A DNA stretch of 64,000 nt from Tachypleus tridentatus (GCF_004210375.1 NC_134834.1:153159290-153223289); one strand, 5' to 3'. Positions 22,295-33,285 are shown, numbered from the stretch's first letter. The notes: a model not told the origin generated them from the sequence alone. A program made the numbers and translations.

Positions 22295-22842
22295 GTGGCC
22301 ACCTTGACAGAATGGAATTGTCGAGGTTTATGTTCTAATCTGGATGACATAAAAGCACTGATTGCTTCCTACCATCCTGTATGTCTTTTCTTACATGTAA
22401 CATTTCAGAAACCTGCCAATACAGCCACCTTTTAGCAGTTTTCTTTGTACAGAAATGACAGGCTGTGTGATGATGAACGAGTGCATGAAGGGGTAACACT
22501 GTTGGTTGATCAGCATGTGCCCACCTTGTCTTTGCCACTTGACACACCCTTGGAGACTGTAGCCATCCGTGTTTTCTTGGGTCATACCATCACTACTTGT
22601 TATCTCTACCTGTCCACTGGAGAGACCTATGATCAATCAGACCTTGATGTTCTCATTGAACAGCTGCCGTATCCATTTTTAATCCTGGTGGACTTTAATG
22701 AACATCATCCCCTCTGGGGAAGTGCTGATGTTGATGGGAGGGGTGGCTCCATATAGCATATGCTCTCTGATCACAACCTTTCTCTTTTCAATATTTGTTA
22801 TTCCACTTATTGTTATGCACCTTGTCAGTCCTTTACTGCTAT
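22295..22842 (+). pseudogene. LINE B ORF2 fragment: APE-type endonuclease
   Basis: Begins as TEWNCRGLCSN. The start codon is GTG where copies A and C have ATG. A stop interrupts near 22436. The main frame (22445-22756) includes RNDRLCDDERVHEGVTLLVD, and ILVDFNEHHPLWGS, the conserved catalytic Asp-Asn region of APE endonucleases. A TAG follows DGRGGSI, shared with copy C. The RT domain is missing because the copy is truncated. Confidence 0.85.
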
Positions 22843-22847
22843 TGTAA

Positions 22848-22894
22848 ATATTGTAAAATGACCATTTGTTTCAATTAGTTTGCACAAGGGTGTA
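22848..22894 (-). mobile_element. Terminal fragment of the Tc1-type transposon
   Basis: ATTGTAAAATGACCATTTGT, then TTCAATTAGTTTGCACAAGG, then GTGTA, matching the last 45 bases of Tc1 copy 1 (18966-19010) with one or two changes. Only the end is present, joined directly to the broken 3' end of LINE B. Confidence 0.8.
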
Positions 22895-22896
22895 TA

Positions 22897-23031
22897 AATT
22901 AAAGCTTCACATGACTGTATCAAGGTCGTTTATTTGCAGTTACGCGTTTCATACTTAATTGATCACACTGCATTATAAAACACGTAACTGCAAATAAACG
23001 ACCTTAATACCGTTATGTGAAGCTTTAATTT
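22897..23031. repeat. Foldback MITE (135 bp)
   Basis: Left arm AAATTAAAGCTTCACATGAC, then AAGGTCGTTTATTTGCAGTT, pairs with the right arm ending AAGCTTTAATTT over about 54 bases, with a spacer near 22951-22977. It abuts the Tc1 fragment with only TA between them. Confidence 0.85.
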
Positions 23032-23097
23032 CTGCATGAAGTTCGTGATTAGTTGATTTTTACTTTATATATATACAGCATCTCTAAGGAGAGAGGT

Positions 23098-24103
23098 GTA
23101 ACGGATTCACTGTTATACACTTAATTTAATATCTACATTTATTTCAGTTTGATGCGCGTAACGTATAATGTTAAATGTGTATTACGCAAGTCCCGCCTGT
23201 TCTCTAAATTTGTTATATATTCTCAAGAGTAGGAATCAATAATACATGCTTTACGGAAACATTAGCATATCTTTAACTATTTGTAAACTTTCAAGAATAT
23301 CACCTTACAGTTTATAAACTGACGTGTCAAGAAACAGTAATAAAATAGTGTTTAGTCGTTGCCATAATTCTCGGAAACTATAACTGTGGTTAACACTTAT
23401 TAGTGGGTTTGGCTTGTTTTGAATTTCGCACAAAGCTATACGAGAGCTATCTGTGCTAGCCGTCTCTAATTTAGCAGTGTAAGGCTAGAGAAAAGGGAGC
23501 TAGTCATTACCACCCATCGCCAAATCTTGGCCTACTCTTTTACCAACGAATAATGGGATTGATCATCACATTATAACGCCCCCACGGCTGAAAGGGCGAG
23601 CATGTTTGGTGTGACGGGGATTTGAACCCTCAACCCTAAGATTACCAGTCGAGTGTCTTAACCACCTGGCCATGTCGGGCTTTATTAATGGGAAAAAATA
23701 CAGTTATTAGACTAAGAACATTTTTAGAATTCGAACATTACAAACCGTTTAATTTCTGTGAATTAACTTCGGACTTTTATCTTTCTACGAGGACATTAAA
23801 TATTGTTATCGGTGAAAAACCTGCGTGTGATTCAAGCTAGCTAGCCGTCAAGAGAAGTGTACCTTTGTTTCAACGTAGAGATAATTCGCTCTTCGTGAAC
23901 ATCGAGAAAAAATTCAGTTCCAGACCAGATAAAAACTCAGTTTGTAAGTTTGTAAAATTATTGTATATGAACGATTATTTGTGATAACCATTTGTAATAA
24001 CCATTATTTTAAATTGTTTTGTTGTTTGTATATTAAAATATATTTGTGTTAAGAAAGAAAAATTGTGTGTATCAATCTTAATGGCAAATACCTTAAATTT
24101 AAC
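23098..24103 (+). mobile_element. Possible solo LTR interrupted by a SINE
   Basis: Begins TGTAACGGATTC and ends near ...TTAAATTTAACA (TG...CA). A polyadenylation-like ATTAAAATATATTTGTG lies near the 3' end, as in R-U5 regions of arthropod LTR elements. No target duplication is visible, so this is tentative. It could simply be unique sequence. Confidence 0.25.
23397..23692 (-). mobile_element. tRNA-derived SINE with 11-bp target-site duplication
   Basis: Flanked by TTATTAGTGGG (23397-23407) and TTATTAATGGG (23682-23692). Full family layout on the minus strand: tRNA head at 23681-23610, body, short tail at 23410. Several point changes; moderately old. Confidence 0.9.
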
Positions 24104-25628
24104 ACATATCGAGATTTAATTAAATTGTAAACTAGAATTAAAATTTCCGTCCGTTTGAAATTATAGTACGATATGCCCAAGATAAATTATAATCAGTAAC
24201 ACTATACACTGAAATCTTTTGAAGAAATAAAATACAAAAATAAAACACTATTTAACCTCTTACAACCTTTACAAACGCAGTGATAAACTATTATGTAAAA
24301 GCTTGACATCAAGCTTTCTACATATTTCTTAAAAGATAATTTCCTTTGATGAGAAAAAATTCACGTAAAAACTCACACCTTACAATGCCCTATACTTATT
24401 TGACGAGAATCTTATAGTTTGTTCTATTCATGACCACAATGACTTTTTCAGGTCCACAAAAGTCTTGTCAATCACTAATCCATCACAAAATACTGGAGAT
24501 TTTGGCTCTATTATCGCCCTGTCGCAAAATGTAAATTTATATTTGATACTTCATGGTATGAGAAATTCACTTCTCGAGTATACAATAACTACTTTCTTTG
24601 TTATCACAGAAAATCCAAATTCTGGATCAGTAATTGCCACGTAGTGCAGAGGGACTTTCTGGTCACAGACTACGAAGCTTTCAGGAATTAGTTTAATTTT
24701 GCATCTATATATTTTTATAAAGTCGTTTCCCACTATGCAATTTTTTAAACATCATTTATTACACTTCATGAGACATAAACAATTTCCCAAGAGTAATAAT
24801 AACTGTTTATTTTTTCTTGCTGGAACATTTTGTACACTTTCTTCTTGCACCACACCCTTGTCTTTTCATCACATCTGTAGGTAGGCATCTTCCACTTTTT
24901 TTGCCAAATCAAGTCGAGCTACTGTAGTCATAGAATCTCTGTTGATCAGCAAAGCTTTCCATAAATAAACCAACGAACAGGCATTTTTTACACATTTAAC
25001 TTCTTATTTCATTGATAGCATGTAGATCATTCTTAGCTAAGCATTGCTCTATAAATCTAGCTAATCTCTGTACCTGATAACTGATTAATCCTTCATTGTT
25101 GCTTTAGTACTTGGGCTCAAAAACTCATGTATGGGGTATTGCCTTCTTAATGTCTTCACAGTTGTTGATTTCTCATAATTTTGGCTAGCATTGAAATTAC
25201 AATATTAAAAATGTCGCTTATAAAAAATATGGTTTAGGTTAATCATATGTACTTAAGGAAAAAGAATTACGATAAATGTTTTGTCGTTCATTAAAATTTC
25301 TTTTAATTTTCTTCATTTCATTCAGTGTACAGCAGTCTATAAGTTTCTAGTACACTGAAAGTGTGAATATAGCAATATCATACCACTTACACTTTAATTA
25401 TTAGTATATAATATTTCCAGGAAATTATTTTAGATTCGCATGTACATTTTAGATGAAGTTGTCATCTATTACATTAACAAGGTGTACAAAAGATGTAAAC
25501 AAACAATATTCTTCTTTAGATAAATGTTATGCTACAGTGGCCATTCCATGTAAATATATATATATATATATTTATTAGGAGTTGGAATTCTCTCTATTGA
25601 ATATGATAATTTGAAATCATCTTTGCTA
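24104..25628. other. Intergenic sequence, no gene recognised
   Basis: AT-rich. Minus-strand frames around 24890-24420 (including 60 codons at 24733) are slightly richer in coding-like residues but show no domain or splice consistency. A (TA)n microsatellite occupies about 25551-25571. Confidence 0.4.
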
Positions 25629-26555
25629 TACACCCTTGTGAAAATTAATTGAAACAAGACAGAAAATAACGATTTTTTCAATTTTTTGCGTTTTATTTCT
25701 GACAATCCACAAATTACTAACAAATCAACACATGATATGACCTCCATTATTTTCAGAGGATCATTAATCCGCTTTGGCAACGAGTCCACGAGTTAACTGC
25801 AATTTTTACTCACTTTTGGATCGTGAAACCACACCTCAATCAGCTTATCTTTCGCAGTACAATCTTTTCCCCGCAGTCTTTCTTTATAAATCGCCCAAAG
25901 ATTTTCAATAGGATTTAAGTTCGGAGAGTTTCCAGGCCAGTCCAGCACCTTTATTTGCATTGCAGTCATAAACTTCTTCACAAGTTTCGATGTGTGGCAC
26001 TGAGCCAGACTTTCCTGAAAAATGCCAGATCCATCTGAAAATCTCTTTTTCAATTTTGGAATGACTCTTCTCTGCAAAACTTCGATGTACTGTGGTCCTC
26101 GCATCACACCTCCTACGATATGTAAGCCTCCGACACCATATAAGTTGAAAAAGCTCCAAAACATCTTCAAGGGATGTTTTACGAACTGTTTGATGTGAGA
26201 TTCTCGAAGTTTCTTACCTGGAGATCTGCGAACATGCGGACTTCTTTGACCCTGTACGAAGAAATGAGTCTCGTCACTGAATAATACCTTCCTCCATTGT
26301 TCTTGCGTCCAGTTCTTGAATTTCGGACCCCATTGATACCATTTTTTCTTCATTGAGTTGGTAAGAAGTTGTTTTTTGACTGGTCTCTTTGCCCTTCTAA
26401 CGCAATTTCGAATAGCGTAATATTCCTCAAACTTTCGTCATATAACCCAAAAATATATCGACCATACTGCAAAACACAGCTAATGGCGCCGTCTCTGTGA
26501 AAAAATGACTATTAAAAGAAATCAGTGGGTTTCAATTAATTTGCACAAGGGTGTA
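25629..26555 (-). mobile_element. Tc1-type DNA transposon copy 2 (927 bp)
   Basis: Ends match copy 1: TACACCCTTGTGAAAATTAA at the left and the complement of TTCAATTAATTTGCACAAGG plus GTGTA at the right. Compared with copy 1 it lacks about 50 bases just inside the right terminus. The TA at both tips fits the Tc1 target site. Confidence 0.88.
25793..26353 (-). pseudogene. Tc1-type transposase, C-terminal 186 codons, copy 2
   Basis: Starts MKKKWYQWGPKFKNWTQEQW. The first catalytic Asp is D27 (FSDETHFFV). The second position, QQD in copy 1, reads QES here, so the Asp is replaced by Ser at residue 114. The Glu is E149 (NPIENLW), giving the D34E spacing. The frame then continues into KDKLIEVWFHDP. 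The N-terminal helix-turn-helix is missing and the catalytic triad is broken, so this cannot transpose itself. Confidence 0.88.
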
Positions 26556-27299
26556 GAAAGCTAAGGATTGTTGAATATTGTACTAGGACCTCTTGTTTAA
26601 CTTGAATGTGTGTAATTATATTATCTTTGCTTTAAACTTCTGTGTAGCGTGCATTATTCTTGCTTTTGCGTAGTTACAGTTTTACTCAGAGAGAAAACCT
26701 GACCTATAGTAGACTTTCATTTACATAGTTACAAATAAAGCATTTGTTTTATTTGTAACGTAGATACACTTGTTTTTACTGTCCTTACAACATGACCAAT
26801 AGGTTTATTTTTCATGTATCTTAAAAACTCAGTTGAGTTTGCGTATTTAGATAATTGGGCGATCATCCCTGCTGGATGAGTACTAGATCTTTAGCTTTTC
26901 GTTCCTCACGTTGAATGTCCATAATGCCAGTCACGATGAAATCCAAGTAAGACAAACTTCAAAAACTAGGTTTCGTGCTCGTAACCTTTAGTTTACACGC
27001 ACCGTCAATATTTGGGCTACTCTTCCCTAATCGAAAAAATAGTACACCTACGGCCTAAGTGTAAAACGCGATTTTGCGGAAACGAGACGCATATCATGAG
27101 CCGTGGGATTCACGGTATATAGGCATAAACGTTATATTGTAAGACACTAAGATCCATAGGAGAAAAACTTAACTATAGAATATTTTCTGTTTAGGATTTC
27201 TGATTTTGAACTCCATTGCCACAGAGATACATATTCACGAAATGGACAAAAACATGTTTATTTTATTTATCTTTATAAAATATGTGAGAAAGCTATGTG
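26556..27299. other. Intergenic sequence, nothing recognised
   Basis: No repeat, RNA gene or coding frame found. Confidence 0.45.
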
Positions 27300-27437
27300 G
27301 TAGAAATCAGTGATGACGAAAAAACCTACCAATTTATATAGAAAAATATATACCAAAAAACGACTGGTTTGGGTTGAGAAAATTATATGTAAAGGACCGA
27401 ACAACGTTTCGACCTTCTTTGGCCATCGTCAGCTACT
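27300..27437 (-). repeat. Repeat with intact hammerhead-like core (copy 2 of palindromic family)
   Basis: On the minus strand, 27432-27402 reads CTGACGA, TGGCC-AAAGAA-GGTC, GAAACGTTGTT: the CUGANGA box, a 4-bp stem II with a 6-base loop, and the GAAA box followed by the sequence common to the family. Only one arm of the palindrome (GGTTTGGGTTGAGAAAAT at 27366 and on) is present. The outer flank CAGTGATGACGA...AAACCTACCA at 27310 matches the copies at 10433 and 63605. Confidence 0.65.
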
Positions 27438-29192
27438 TGAATCATCAAATCAACCATCCAAAAAATAAAATTCTCCTTCTTAGTTTTAACTAACTTAAAA
27501 TAAGATCTGTATGTAGATATATATATATATTCAACAGTCACAACTCTAAACCAAATATAATTTTGCAAAAAAAAAGAGACTCCAGCTAAACTTCCAAAGC
27601 TTAAACTAATTATATCTATACTCATTCAACTTTGTATTTCCAACATTATACAACTGCTAAAATACAAAAGCTCATACAAAAATCATCTAGAAACCTGACA
27701 TTTTTGAACATCAGAATGAAATTTCTCTAAATAGTCTTTGCTGCAGTACTTCAAGTAAGAATTGGCTTGACTGCTACATATTTAAAATAAATTTATTTTT
27801 TGAATTAAAAATTCCTAAAAGCAGAACCAGGAACCCTATGCTATTCCTTACAGTTAAAAATTTCATCAGCAATAGATTCTTGTATCAAAATGTATCTTAT
27901 TTTTCACAAAACTAATGAGGCTGTAACAAATTTCCATAACCAAGTTCAATAATTTTATGCTACTCAATGTAAAAACTAGTCTTTAATGTTAAGCTTTAAG
28001 AAATGTCAAGGTTCTGATAGATGAATGAAAACATTCAGAAAATGTAGGGTTTTCACAGTAAATTTAAACATATTAGTGCACAAAACTCTATCCAAATCAT
28101 TAACAAACAAACAAATGTCCTCAATAATAAATACCAGCAGGACTCATTAGTCATATTAACTCACTTGGAAAATTTCACATTGATCATTGTGGCTATTTAT
28201 TGAATAGTGACTGACGTAATACAGTCACTTTTCTCTTTTCTTTCACTTATAAGTTCTTAGAAATGCTATCATTTCTACACTTGAAGACTCCTGAGCAGAA
28301 AATGATAAAATCTGTGCCATCACTTATCATGTCACACAGTGGTGCAGTGTTTCCTACGTCTTAGACTGGATTCTTTTTATCACCAAATTGATGAGGTATT
28401 AATGGGATCGAAATGAGCTCTGAGCTTAGCTAATGTTTTCCTGTGTTGTCATGAAAAATTGTAGTTACAATTGATCATTTCAAATCAGTTCTTTATAGAA
28501 AATGCAAATAGATATTTTTGTACCCTTTAAAAATAAACAACACAAACAAAATTGTGTATCATATCTGAATTAAAGACAACAGAACATAAAGTTCAATACT
28601 AAAGAAGGAACATTCTCGCATTAACTTTATTACATCTACAAGTTTTGAGAAGAGGAAGATATTACCTGTATCACGTTATCTTAAACCAAATTTATCAGTT
28701 TTATATTTCAATTACTGCAGCTTTATTATTCATGTTTTCATGCATCATTTTTACTGCCTTACAGAGCCGATTCCATTATAAAACTCGTTAACAAAATCCT
28801 GAACAAATGTTTGCTAATGGTGAACAATTTGGTATAACAGTTTACTGAAAATGATATTTAATTTTCAAGTATATATAACTTCTTCAAAATAAAATTTTCA
28901 ATTTTAACACTGGGAATCGCACGTTTAGAAATTCATTTGTACTCGTTGCAAACAGGTTTATGTTGGATTTATGATATTTGAGCTAGGAACACAAATTGAA
29001 GTACACCTCAATGTAAATAAAGGAAATAGTTTGGCATTTACCTATACATCTACTGTTACAAGATGTGAATGAAAAGTCTTAAACATTTTTTGAATAAAGG
29101 ATTCTTCACTGTTCAGACAATTAAAAGCAGAACTAAGTGAAACTTCTCTTATTCTATGCGTAATGTATTGCGAAATATTAATAGTTATGGTA
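27438..29192. other. Intergenic sequence, nothing recognised
   Basis: AT-rich. A short (TA)n run lies at about 27515-27530. No exon or repeat identified. Confidence 0.45.
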
Positions 29193-29487
29193 TTAATACT
29201 ACATTTTTTGTTTTGGAATTTCGCACAAAGCTACTCGAGGGCTATCTGTGCTAGCCGTCCCTAATTTAGAAGTGTAAGACTAGAGGGAAGGCAGCTATTC
29301 ATCACCACCCACCGCCAACTCTTGGGCTACTCTTTTACCAACGAATGGTGGGATTGACCGTAACATTATAACGCACCCACGGCTGGGAGGGCGAGCATGT
29401 TTGGCGCGACTCGGGCGCGAACCCGCGACCCTCAGATTACGAAGCGCACGCCTTAACGCGCTAGGCCATGCCAGGCCGTTAATACTA
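29193..29487 (-). mobile_element. tRNA-derived SINE with 9-bp target-site duplication
   Basis: TTAATACTA flanks it at 29193-29201 and 29479-29487. This is one of the best-preserved copies. On the minus strand the head reads GGCCTGGCATGGCCTAGCGC (A box), then CTTCGTAATCTGAGGGTCGC and GGGTTCGCGCCCGAG (B box). The 67-codon frame across it is an artefact. Confidence 0.92.
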
Positions 29488-30664
29488 TAAGTAAACACAA
29501 ATCAGAACAATAACCAAGTAACATAACCTATCTGATTTTGATCACAGAACATTTAAATGGAAATAAATATTTCATAAACGCTAGTTATTAAATGATACCT
29601 TTACAAATACAAGTCATTATTATTATATGGCAGAAAACATACCGAAAATCCTATATTACACTTCACAATCTTCAGACTCCTCTTTGAATGGAACCGAGAT
29701 GCCACCACAGGTTACAAAACTAAAATATAAACGATTACTTTATATTACAGAACCTCAGACAGGCCTCCGATGATTTAAGCCTAAACTCTGATGCACTGCT
29801 GATTGAATACGACCATAGGATATTTGTTTTATTCTATTTTAAATAATAAAACTGTTTATTTAGATGATGTTGTGGGTTGAAACGAATCAGTTTACATCCT
29901 ATGATATGATAAAAATCAACATTTGATAAGATCAATCAGATTTTGTATTTATTTTCAAGTGTAACAACTGATTTTTTTCTTTATTTTACATCGGTTAAAA
30001 AAAGACAAGCTTCTAAAATAAAAATGTCAATCGAAACAGAAAGTGGCGGTGGTAGAAATTTTCAGCTTTCGAAAATATTTGGATAAAATAAATTGAAAAG
30101 TTCCGGGGTACAACAGTAACGTACATAGTAACATAATAAATTAGTAAAAACAAATATCATGCTTTTAAATACTGTCCACTCATTTCTGGAGAAAAACGCC
30201 AGCAATTCAAAATCCATCCAGTTTCTGTGATCAGCTGACACATTACGTTATTCGAAATTACAATCGTTCAGTCAGGATCAAAAGTTCTCATAAAACTTTC
30301 TCACTAAAATTAGTTGTATCCAGCTTTAACCTCTTTCTATAATCAAGTATGCTCCGATTCTTGTGTTTATAAGTTATAAATCACTATAACGAACTAATAT
30401 ATTCATACATTTATTTGTATATTGAGTTAGTGTTTATATTAAAATCTTAATTAAAAACGTATAGATCTATATTTGTTTCAACCAAAAGAGCAGGAATATA
30501 TCAGGAGGAGGTATACCTAACGTCGTTGGGGCCAATTTAACTACTGTACATTTTCCTTACCTTAACTACAACTACTATGGTAGTGAGCAAGATATTGTGC
30601 AATTAATAATTTTCAACATAGCTGTGATGATAAATAAAATTACAAAAAATGTTCCTGAATATGC
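29488..30664. other. Intergenic or intronic sequence, nothing firm
   Basis: AT-rich. A possible minus-strand mini-exon at 29719-29656 (after TATTTTAG, ending KEESEDCEV and TAA) is too short to accept. Confidence 0.35.
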
Positions 30665-30667
30665 GAG

Positions 30668-30680
30668 TTTATTCTTTATT
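30668..30680 (-). terminator. Two polyadenylation signals
   Basis: On the minus strand AATAAAGAATAAAC contains AATAAA at 30680-30675 and again at 30673-30668, 25-37 bases after the TGA stop of the frame at 31043-30705. This placement fits a very short 3' UTR. Confidence 0.45.
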
Positions 30681-30704
30681 TCTAACCTCTGGTCCGTAGT
30701 TCCG

Positions 30705-31043
30705 TCATTGTGACGAATTTTCCCACTTCACGTTACAAAAGCTATAATTTGCGTCTGATAGTGACATTATATATAAAATGTTGGTAGCCAACGTTTGTTC
30801 GCAATTTCCAAAATTATCCTGATTAAGGATTTTCACGTTAAACTTGTTATGTATATTAGCCCCCTCACAGGCAAAGTCATTTTCCCCTTTTACTTGATTA
30901 TAACGCCTTTCAGGAAATTTAAAAACTTCTAGTCTTGTTGGGTAAAAGTCTCTAAACATGCTTTGTAGATCACTTACGTACTTTTCTCTCATGTCACAAT
31001 ATAATGTTAAAACATCTGTTGCAACCTTTATGTTTTTGAGATC
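30705..31043 (-). CDS. Unassigned terminal-exon-like frame, 112 codons
   Basis: Opens directly after CGTATTCTGTAG, which is either an in-frame stop or a plausible splice acceptor, and runs to TGA at 30705. The reading begins DLKNIKVATDVLTLYCDMRE and includes MFRDFYPTRLEVFKFPERRY and FACEGANIHNKFNVKILNQD, ending CNVKWENSSQ. It has balanced amino-acid composition, four cysteines and no membrane segment. AATAAA signals follow the stop within 40 bases. An internal ATG at 30992 gives 95 codons. I recognise no family. It could be the last exon of a host gene reading leftward, a processed copy, or chance. Confidence 0.4.
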   Translation of the reverse strand, partial: DLKNIKVATDVLTLYCDMREKYVSDLQSMFRDFYPTRLEVFKFPERRYNQVKGENDFACEGANIHNKFNVKILNQDNFGNCEQTLATNILYIMSLSDANYSFCNVKWENSSQ

Positions 31044-31239
31044 CTACAGAATACGTCATTCTTCAACACCAAATTTAGAAATTCAAATCATTATCTCAAT
31101 TTTCAAATATTTATAATATTTCATTTGTAATTAAAAGAGGACTTTGGAATCAGAAGTAAACATGCACTATCCAAGAACACGAGGAACATTAAACCTGTAA
31201 GCCCCCTCTTGGGTATAACGGAACGGAGCAGTTAATTAA

Positions 31240-31350
31240 CTTGATTAATTATATTTGCATATTGATTAATTCAATTTACATATTACGTATATATTAATAA
31301 TTCAATTAATTAATCAACATTTAATTTAAAAAGCATTAATTAGTTATTAA
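31240..31350. repeat. Very AT-rich TTAAT-rich tract
   Basis: Dense TTAATTAA/ATTAAT motifs with imperfect dyads and almost no G/C. Low complexity. No function can be read. Confidence 0.5.
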
Positions 31351-31892
31351 TTTACATGGTATGTAATGATAGATAATTTCAGGAAATGATGTTAATTATT
31401 GACAGTAATTATAGCGTTGAACCAGTTTTACATGAACCAACCATATCTAATTACACTATAACAATTAGTTGAATATTTGCTGATGTGTATATTTGTGTGT
31501 TTTTTTAATATGCATGAATTATTCTGCCCAAAAATAAGAAAGGAGGACACTAGTAAAATCCTTCAAGAAAATTTTAAAACAAGGTCGAACATACTGTAAA
31601 CTTCTTAGTGACGTTGGAACATAACCTTTCTAATTATGTGTTCTAACATCATCTCTAGAAACAAAAAATCAACTTCTTTACAACACATAAAATAAAGTGT
31701 TTATGGTTGAACGTTTTAAGAACACTCTTAAAATTAAAATATGTGCTGATGTGCTATTCATTACGAAATATACAAATACATCACAATATTGAAAAAATGT
31801 AGTCGGTCACGTTTCTTGTCGCGGAGGGCTTTGTTTTTCTCCTTTTTCAGGAAGCAGATATGACGTCATAAACACTTCAAATGCGGAACTAG

Positions 31893-31985
31893 TACTGTGT
31901 TTCGTGATGACGAGACGGTCATTTGAAGTAAAAATGTGTAAAGTTTTAATACTTATACTGGCCGTCTTGAGAATACAACAGTATT
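31893..31985 (+). repeat. Dispersed repeat, family of 15826-15910 and 17018-17120
   Basis: TAATACTTATACTGGCCGTC then TTGAGAATACAAC matches 17077-17115. The region before it (GATGACGAGACGGTCATTTG) is a strongly changed version of the hammerhead-like part. Confidence 0.5.
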
Positions 31986-32039
31986 GTCTGTTGTATATCC
32001 ATCCGCAGGGTGTGGATATACGAGTGTTTTTGCGTTTTT

Positions 32040-32240
32040 TTTGTTGTTTTTTTTTTACCACAACTTCGCCTCTGTTGATGGATCTTCACCAAATTCGGCA
32101 TGAAGATTTGTGTCTCCATGAAGAGATACATGTACATTTACGTTTTGTGTTTTGCCTTTTCTTTTTTTTTTCGGTTTAAAAAAATATAAATAACTTCCAT
32201 GTCCTAAGATCACCTTTTATTAATAATGAATTCACATGAC
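32040..32240 (+). repeat. Dispersed repeat, partner of 13960-14140
   Basis: Shares GATGGATCTTCACCAAATTC-type blocks, CATGAAGATTT and CATGTCCTAAGATCACCTTT with the earlier copy. The hydrophobic frame 31904-32179 comes from T-rich runs. Confidence 0.5.
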
Positions 32241-32282
32241 TTCCATTCAGCTAGTTTCATTAAATGGATAGGTTGGTTCTTT

Positions 32283-32509
32283 GTTTTTAATTTTGTGCGA
32301 AGCTACACGAGAGCTATCCGCCTGTAATTTAGCAGTGTAAGACAAGTAGGAAGGCAGATAGTAATGACCACAAACCGTCAACTCTTGGACTACTCTTTTA
32401 CCAGCGAATAGTGAGATTAACCGTCACTTTATAACGCCACGGCGGCTGAAAGGGAGAGCAAGTTTTTTCAGACATGATTCAAATCCATCATTTTCAAATT
32501 ACGAGTCAT
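32283..32509 (-). mobile_element. tRNA-derived SINE, degenerate copy
   Basis: Body recognisable (GCGAAGCTACACGAGAGCTA, CTCTTTTACCAGCGAATAGT, GGCTGAAAGGGAGAGCAAG). The tRNA head is mostly eroded and the CTAGC segment is missing. Confidence 0.75.
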
Positions 32510-32648
32510 AAGTATCATAAATTTCATACATATTAACATTTAATTAACTCCCAAATTAAAATTTCCCATTATTTCAAATTACAGTACGTAACAATATATC
32601 ATAAGTTAGTGTTGCTGTATAAGTTAGTATAAGTTTTACTCTAATATG

Positions 32649-32823
32649 TTTGTTTTGTTTATTTTTGAATTTCGCACAAAGCCACTCGAGGGCTGTCTGT
32701 GCTAGTCGTCCCTAATTTAACAGTGTAAGACTAGAGGGAAGACAGCTAGTCATCACCACCCACCGCCAACTCTTGGGCTACTCTTTTATCAACGAATAGT
32801 GGGATTTACCGTCACATTATAAC
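32649..32823 (-). mobile_element. tRNA-derived SINE cut by LINE copy C
   Basis: The tail and body run from 32649 to ...CCGTCACATTATAAC, then stop at the first base of LINE C (32824). The remaining head is not found after LINE C, so LINE insertion here was accompanied or followed by loss of sequence. Confidence 0.85.
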
Positions 32824-33285
32824 GACTTGTGTTAGGATAAAGAAATTTGTTTAGGTGATTGCGAGGAATATTGTAACTATTAGCCTTTCTATAACTATAT
32901 CCCTATAATGTTAAACATTTTGTGATATTTTCAAACTTTAGTTGTTTGTAACAGTCCAGCCTTGAACACTTTTTTCTGTACCTAAGATTATAACATTTTT
33001 CCATACCACATTGATCCTGTATTATCTCTTTCTTCATACGGTATGCTGTACTGGAAATTAATGAAATTTAACTTTCACATGATGCTGATCATATTTTCAA
33101 ATTCCAAAATTCCAGGTGTGATGTGGTCAATAAGGGGGTGTTCTTGTACTGCTCTCGACTATCGTACTACAAATCACCGTTTGCTCTATCTTAATTTTTA
33201 ACTACATTATTTCACTAAATAGTTTGCTTCAAGACTATATGTTCACAACATATTGCTCTGAGCACAACTAATTTTATTCTACACC

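Larger units (their letters stand above)
19657..22842 (+). mobile_element. LINE copy B, 3'-truncated by other elements
   Basis: Starts abruptly with GACTTGTGTTAAGATAAAGA, exactly where copy C starts at 32824. The flanks differ completely, so this is the true 5' end of the unit. Layout: upstream ORF (20119), non-coding stretch, gag ORF1 (21193-22281), endonuclease ORF2 (from 22295). Comparison with copy A shows the similarity ends at about 22842, where a Tc1 terminus fragment and a foldback element follow. B and C are almost identical over most of their length. Confidence 0.85.

Noticed and set aside
24420..24890. Minus-strand coding-like fragments
   Set aside because: Stop-interrupted, no domain that I can name, no matching splice sites.
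29295..29498. 67-codon minus-strand frame
   Set aside because: Lies entirely over a SINE with its own target-site duplication.
29656..29719. Possible 64-bp terminal exon on the minus strand ending KEESEDCEV
   Set aside because: An acceptor-like site and acidic end are suggestive, but the piece is too short to support without transcripts.
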